NCBI GenBank assembly: GCA_028571885.1
Contig: JAPVVU010000179.1
Coordinates: forward strand, 1 to 6,536
Origin: Gammaproteobacteria bacterium
GTDB lineage: Bacteria; Pseudomonadota; Gammaproteobacteria; GRL18
Direction of reading: 5' to 3'
DNA length: 6,536 nt
The notes below the pieces were generated by a model. It had not been told where the DNA came from. It ran no database searches and saw nothing but the letters and a program-made list of their open reading frames with translations. Positions within the stretch are counted from its first letter, which is position 1. Every line of letters starts with the position of its first letter. The position numbers and the translations under genes were made by a program. Shown piece by piece: positions 4,768 to 6,536 of this stretch.

Positions 4768-5859
4768 ATGGGATTTAAATGTGGAATTGTCGGTTTACCC
4801 AATGTTGGGAAATCAACCCTGTTTAATGCTTTAACAAAAGCAGGCATTCAAGCTGAAAACTATCCGTTTTGTACTATTGAACCTAATGTCGGCATAGTTC
4901 CAATGCCCGATCCTCGTTTAGATGTGTTGGCTGAAATCGTCAAACCTGAACGAATTATGCCGACATCAATGGAATTTGTTGATATTGCAGGATTGGTTGC
5001 AGGCGCTTCAAAAGGCGAAGGTCTGGGCAATAAATTTCTTGCCAATATTCGAGAAACAGAAGCAATTGCACATGTTGTCAGATGTTTTGAAGATGATGAT
5101 ATCGTTCACGTCTCAGGGAAAATTGATCCCATAGATGATATTGAAATTATCAATACAGAATTGACCTTAGCTGATTTGGAGAGTATTGAAAAAGCCCATC
5201 ACAAAGCGGTAAAAAATTCTAAAAGTGGTAACAAAGAAGCATTAGCACGTAAAGGCTTGCTGGAAAAAATCATGGCACACCTGGACAAAGGCGAAACTGC
5301 CAGAACTTTGGGGTTAAATGATGATGAAAAGCTGGAAATAAGAGATCTGCAATTATTAACGCTGAAGCCAACAGTTTATATTGCTAATGTTGATGAAGAT
5401 GGATTTGACGATAATCCATACCTGGACAAGGTTAAAGAATATGCTGACAAAGAAGGCTCAGGTATGGTCAGTGTGTGTGCCGCCATTGAATCAGAAATGG
5501 TTGAACTGGATGCAGAAGAATTAAAAGAATTTTTAGATGATTTAGGCCTGGAAGAACCCGGCCTGAACCGGGTGATAAGGGCAGGCTATGAACTGCTTAA
5601 TTTGCAAACCTACTTTACTGCAGGCGTAAAAGAAGTAAGAGCATGGACAATTCCTGTAGGAGCAACAGCGCCAAAAGCAGCTGCAGTTATTCATACTGAT
5701 TTCGAACGCGGCTTTATTCGTGCAGAAGTGATTTCCTATGACGACTTTGCAGAATTTAAAGGTGAGGCTGGTGCCAAAGAAAAAGGTAAACTCAGAGTAG
5801 AAGGTAAAGACTATATTGTACAGGATGGTGATGTCTTACACTTCAGATTTAATGTCTAA
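4768..5859 (+). CDS. ychF: Redox-responsive ATPase YchF (OLA1 family)
   Basis: YchF is an Obg-related P-loop NTPase that binds ATP in preference to GTP and associates with ribosomes. In E. coli it affects stress responses, including hydrogen peroxide resistance. The 363 residues equal the E. coli length. Visible motifs are G1 GLPNVGKST (9-17), G2 region YPFCTIEPN (32-40), G3 DIAGLVAGASKGEGLGN (72-88) and His114 in DIVHVSG, matching the E. coli residue linked to ATP hydrolysis. The G4 position reads NVDE (207-210) rather than NKxD, which explains the ATP preference. A coiled-coil helical insert spans about 130-190. The C-terminal TGS domain (about 278-363) ends in KDYIVQDGDVLHFRFNV. The start has AGAGA 7 nt upstream. 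It follows pth, a frequent neighbour. Confidence 0.97.
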   Translation: MGFKCGIVGLPNVGKSTLFNALTKAGIQAENYPFCTIEPNVGIVPMPDPRLDVLAEIVKPERIMPTSMEFVDIAGLVAGASKGEGLGNKFLANIRETEAIAHVVRCFEDDDIVHVSGKIDPIDDIEIINTELTLADLESIEKAHHKAVKNSKSGNKEALARKGLLEKIMAHLDKGETARTLGLNDDEKLEIRDLQLLTLKPTVYIANVDEDGFDDNPYLDKVKEYADKEGSGMVSVCAAIESEMVELDAEELKEFLDDLGLEEPGLNRVIRAGYELLNLQTYFTAGVKEVRAWTIPVGATAPKAAAVIHTDFERGFIRAEVISYDDFAEFKGEAGAKEKGKLRVEGKDYIVQDGDVLHFRFNV

Positions 5860-5889
5860 TTTTTTATGGCGAAAGTTTAGAAAAGATCA

Positions 5890-5917
5890 TTGACATATTA
5901 AGCAAATAAAGTAGAAT
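5890..5917 (+). promoter_or_regulatory. Sigma70-type promoter of tRNA-Met
   Basis: A perfect -35 TTGACA (5890-5895) and a -10 TAGAAT (5912-5917, 5 of 6) are 16 bp apart. The following discriminator, ATGCGCCTC, is G/C-rich as in stringently controlled tRNA promoters. Start would be near 5924, about 72 nt upstream of the tRNA. Confidence 0.85.
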
Positions 5918-5921
5918 ATGC

Positions 5922-5953
5922 GCCTCACTTGGGTAGATGAGCGTGCCTCACTT
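5922..5953 (+). repeat. Direct repeat GCCTCACTT in the tRNA-Met promoter/leader
   Basis: GCCTCACTT occurs at 5922-5930, around the predicted transcription start, and again at 5945-5953, 23 bp later. Both are preceded by GCG-type bases. The second copy can also pair through CACTT with AAGTG (5963-5967) to form a leader hairpin. Confidence 0.55.
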
Positions 5954-5971
5954 ACTAAACACAAGTGCGTC

Positions 5972-5990
5972 TCTCTTCAAGAAGAAGAGA
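5972..5990 (+). other. Leader hairpin just upstream of tRNA-Met
   Basis: TCTCTTC (5972-5978) pairs perfectly with GAAGAGA (5984-5990) around the loop AAGAA, ending 5 nt before the mature tRNA 5' end. It is probably a feature of the precursor transcript near the RNase P or RNase E processing sites. The pairing is clear, the role is inferred. Confidence 0.55.
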
Positions 5991-5995
5991 ATGAT

Positions 5996-6072
5996 GGCTA
6001 TGTAGCTCAGCTGGTTAGAGCACAGCATTCATAATGCTGGGGTCGGTGGTTCAAGTCCACTCATAGCTACCA
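5996..6072 (+). tRNA. Elongator tRNA-Met(CAT), CCA encoded
   Basis: A 77-nt cloverleaf. The acceptor GGCTATG pairs with CATAGCT (6062-6068) with one G1-U72 wobble, then discriminator A6069 and an encoded CCA. The anticodon stem CAGCA/TGCTG holds loop TTCATAA, anticodon CAT at 6030-6032. The T loop is TTCAAGT. It is an elongator and not the initiator: it lacks the three G-C pairs at the base of the anticodon stem and the mismatched first acceptor pair of fMet, and it is nearly collinear with E. coli elongator tRNA-Met. tRNA-Ile(CAT) also reads CAT, but the acceptor and D-arm sequence favour Met. A G1-U72 end is uncommon for this tRNA. Confidence 0.92.
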
Positions 6073-6081
6073 AATATACAG

Positions 6082-6120
6082 GGAATGAGCCAGCTTTATA
6101 CTCATTTCATTTTTAATTTT
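6082..6120 (+). terminator. Probable Rho-independent terminator after tRNA-Met
   Basis: GGAATGAG (6082-6089) pairs with CTCATTTC (6101-6108), one G-U included, around an 11-base loop, followed by the T-rich tract ATTTTTAATTTTT. It begins 10 nt after the tRNA and would separate the tRNA-Met transcript from the rRNA promoter. The stem is only moderately G/C-rich. Confidence 0.6.
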
Positions 6121-6156
6121 TACAGTCTTTTTAGCTTATTTATCTAAATAAAAAAG

Positions 6157-6210
6157 AAAGTGAAAATTAAATAAAAAAAGTGTTGACGGCAGATAATTAC
6201 TGCGTATAAT
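6157..6210 (+). promoter_or_regulatory. rRNA operon promoter with UP element
   Basis: The -35 TTGACG (6183-6188, 5 of 6) and the perfect -10 TATAAT (6205-6210) have a 16-bp spacer, the arrangement of strong rrn P1 promoters. A continuous A/T stretch at about 6157-6180 occupies the UP-element position. Unlike the two tRNA promoters, the discriminator (ACACATCT) is not G/C-rich. The start should lie near 6217, about 300 nt before mature 16S. I found no second promoter downstream that I would defend. Confidence 0.9.
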
Positions 6211-6225
6211 ACACATCTCATTCAG

Positions 6226-6248
6226 CGGTGCTGCTCTTAAAAAAGAGA
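6226..6248 (+). promoter_or_regulatory. First boxA-like element in the rRNA leader
   Basis: CGGTGCTGCTCTTAAAAAAG begins about 10 nt after the predicted start and resembles boxA (TGCTCTTTAACA in E. coli) with one base changed in the core. CTCTT (6234-6238) can also pair with AAGAG (6243-6247). It matches the downstream boxA and its flank at 20 of 23 positions, so it looks like a duplicate. Confidence 0.5.
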
Positions 6249-6317
6249 AGAAAATCACTGAAGGAACAACCACTTAGAAAACATTAGATTCACATTTAAT
6301 GAAACACTAAACGGTAC

Positions 6318-6354
6318 TGCTCTTTAAAAAGAAATCGAACAATTTGTGTGGGTT
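6318..6354 (+). promoter_or_regulatory. rRNA leader boxA and boxC (antitermination signal)
   Basis: TGCTCTTTAAAAA (6318-6330) closely matches the rrn leader boxA, the loading site for NusB-NusE in the antitermination complex that lets RNA polymerase pass Rho sites in untranslated rRNA. ATTTGTGTGGGTTC (about 6342-6355) matches the boxC region that follows boxA in E. coli rrn leaders. Spacing and order agree with E. coli. No clear boxB hairpin is seen between the promoter and this boxA. Confidence 0.85.
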
Positions 6355-6412
6355 CTTGCCAATCGATGCGTTATCAGCTTGCTGATAAGGTGTCAAAAAA
6401 ATGTAAGAACTC
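6350..6412 (+). other. Nested hairpins in the rRNA leader
   Basis: GGGTTCTT (6350-6357) can pair with AAGAACTC (6405-6412), including one G-U. Inside it TTATCAG (6371-6377) pairs perfectly with CTGATAA (6382-6388) around a CTTG loop. The outer stem overlaps boxC. This is likely part of the folded 16S leader that assists assembly and is removed by processing. Confidence 0.55.
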
Positions 6413-6433
6413 AAACAAAGTCAAAAATAAACG

Positions 6434-6462
6434 ATCCGATGGCGACGCAAGTCCTATCGGAT
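6434..6462 (+). other. GCAA-capped hairpin in the rRNA leader
   Basis: ATCCGAT (6434-6440) pairs with ATCGGAT (6456-6462). After a small internal loop, GAC (6444-6446) pairs with GTC (6451-6453) under a GCAA tetraloop, a stable GNRA cap. CTCAAAC (6410-6416) and GTTTGAG (6482-6488) could close a longer stem around it. Confidence 0.6.
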
Positions 6463-6489
6463 GTAATTCATTTGAGATTGAGTTTGAGC

Positions 6490-6507
6490 ACTTCCTCCTT
6501 TGGAAGT
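6490..6507 (+). other. Hairpin directly upstream of 16S rRNA, with CCTCCTT
   Basis: ACTTCC (6490-6495) pairs with GGAAGT (6502-6507) around the loop TCCTTT, ending 10 nt before the mature 16S 5' end. The region contains CCTCCTT (6494-6500), identical to the anti-Shine-Dalgarno core at the 16S 3' end. It probably lies within the RNase III/RNase E processing region of the precursor. Confidence 0.5.
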
Positions 6508-6517
6508 AAACAAGATT

Positions 6518-6536
6518 AAACTGAAGAGTTTGATCC
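6518..6536 (+). rRNA. 16S ribosomal RNA, first 19 nt (3' end outside window)
   Basis: AAACTGAAGAGTTTGATCC matches the universal start of bacterial 16S rRNA (E. coli AAATTGAAGAGTTTGATC), including the 27F primer region. The 5' end is placed at 6518 by alignment with E. coli position 1. The promoter, boxA and boxC upstream confirm an rRNA operon on the + strand. Confidence 0.96.

Noticed and set aside
4922..5134. 70-residue + strand open frame within ychF, and several - strand frames opposite prs, pth, ispE and ychF
   Set aside because: They are shadows of well-conserved genes, with no ribosome sites or recognisable motifs.

Overview
This window is a conserved housekeeping segment of a gammaproteobacterial chromosome that looks AT-leaning by eye. 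All genes are on the + strand. Two things point to Gammaproteobacteria: the presence of lolB itself, and the order lolB - ispE - tRNA-Gln - prs - rplY - pth - ychF - tRNA-Met, which as far as I recall matches the layout in Pseudomonas and relatives. I cannot name a genus from the sequence.

Layout. 1-93: C-terminal end of an upstream protein, probably a tetratricopeptide-repeat protein. 157-810: lolB, outer-membrane lipoprotein insertion. 863-1702: ispE, isoprenoid precursor synthesis, probably starting at a TTG whose last bases overlap the stop of a 10-codon upstream reading frame. 1703-1974: AT-rich spacer holding a strong promoter and a leader for tRNA-Gln(TTG) at 1975-2049. 2050-2211: short degenerate repeat array and a likely prs promoter. 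2212-3165: prs, PRPP synthesis, GTG start. 3166-3404: long leader of rplY with a 13-bp tandem duplication and several hairpins. 3405-4064: rplY (CTC-type L25). 4088-4672: pth. 4768-5859: ychF. 5860-5995: promoter and leader of elongator tRNA-Met(CAT) at 5996-6072. 6082-6120: probable terminator. 6157-6517: UP element, promoter and leader of an rRNA operon, with two boxA-like elements and several hairpins. 6518 onward: first 19 bases of 16S rRNA.

The genes mostly serve translation: 5S rRNA-binding L25, peptidyl-tRNA hydrolase, the ribosome-associated ATPase YchF, two tRNAs and an rRNA operon. Prs supplies PRPP for nucleotides, and ispE and lolB serve the cell envelope and isoprenoids. Promoters are clearest in front of the stable RNAs, and two of these (tRNA-Gln, tRNA-Met) have C/G-rich discriminators typical of growth-rate-controlled promoters.

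I found no defence system, mobile element, CRISPR array or novel gene cluster. The unusual material is non-coding. Short tandem duplications, often with a period near 13 bp, recur in most spacers; a boxA-like element is duplicated in the rRNA leader; and ispE may be translationally coupled to a tiny upstream reading frame.
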